Shown here one piece after another: positions 14,824 through 16,332 of a DNA stretch of 16,332 nt; positions within the stretch are counted from its first letter, which is position 1, and each line of letters begins with the position of its first letter. A program made the translations under genes and the position numbers. The notes under the pieces were generated by a model. That model did not search any database and was not told the DNA's origin. It worked only from the letters and a program-made list of their open reading frames with translations. Source of the DNA: an uncultured Alphaproteobacteria bacterium (GTDB lineage: Bacteria > Pseudomonadota > Alphaproteobacteria > Caulobacterales > Parvularculaceae). The stretch spans positions 1 through 16,332 of the forward strand of contig CALKYG010000483.1 of assembly GCA_938003575.1 (NCBI GenBank), written 5' to 3'.

Positions 14824-16332
<1,509 letters not shown>

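Overview
The window reads as a stretch of chromosomal core from a GC-rich alphaproteobacterium. This rests on several things: a DUF374 acyltransferase translationally coupled to waaA, a DUF4170 gene close to them, an aroA-cmk-rpsA neighbourhood ending in a six-domain ribosomal protein S1, a UbiD very close to the Escherichia coli type, and strong GC bias at third codon positions. I see no transposase, integrase, phage gene, tRNA, rRNA or CRISPR array. No gap between genes exceeds about 210 bases. Family names come from recognising motifs, not from a database search.

Layout, left to right. Positions 1-2826 are an envelope block: the 5' end of waaA (minus) and a DUF374 lysophospholipid acyltransferase-like gene (minus), then, divergently, an MsbA-type ABC exporter (plus). 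Positions 2833-7761 hold seven minus-strand genes in a row. In transcription order they are a small two-helix membrane protein, a class I glutamine amidotransferase, a phytanoyl-CoA dioxygenase-like oxygenase, a glutathione S-transferase (ATGA overlap with the oxygenase), a PmbA/TldE-type protein, DUF4170 and a tyrosine/dual-specificity phosphatase. A divergent intergenic region of about 230 bases follows, then ubiD (plus, 7992-9521). It is converged upon by an uncharacterised P-loop protein (minus), itself downstream of a twin-arginine amidohydrolase-fold protein (minus). The right end holds rpsA (minus, with a textbook terminator), cmk (minus), a TerC-family membrane protein (plus) and the C-terminal part of aroA (minus, running off the window).

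How the genes work together. The left block handles lipid A/Kdo assembly and lipid export. DUF4170 and the phosphatase lie next to that block and may belong to it functionally. ubiD serves ubiquinone synthesis. aroA feeds chorismate, which also supplies the ubiquinone ring, while cmk and rpsA serve nucleotide metabolism and translation.

I did not find a convincing new multi-gene system. The items most worth a second look are the phosphatase paired with DUF4170, the amidohydrolase with an altered metal motif and a buried Tat signal, a terminator-like hairpin in front of ubiD, the structured rpsA leader, the TGACG repeat cluster at 7796-7821, and terC lying antisense between aroA and cmk.
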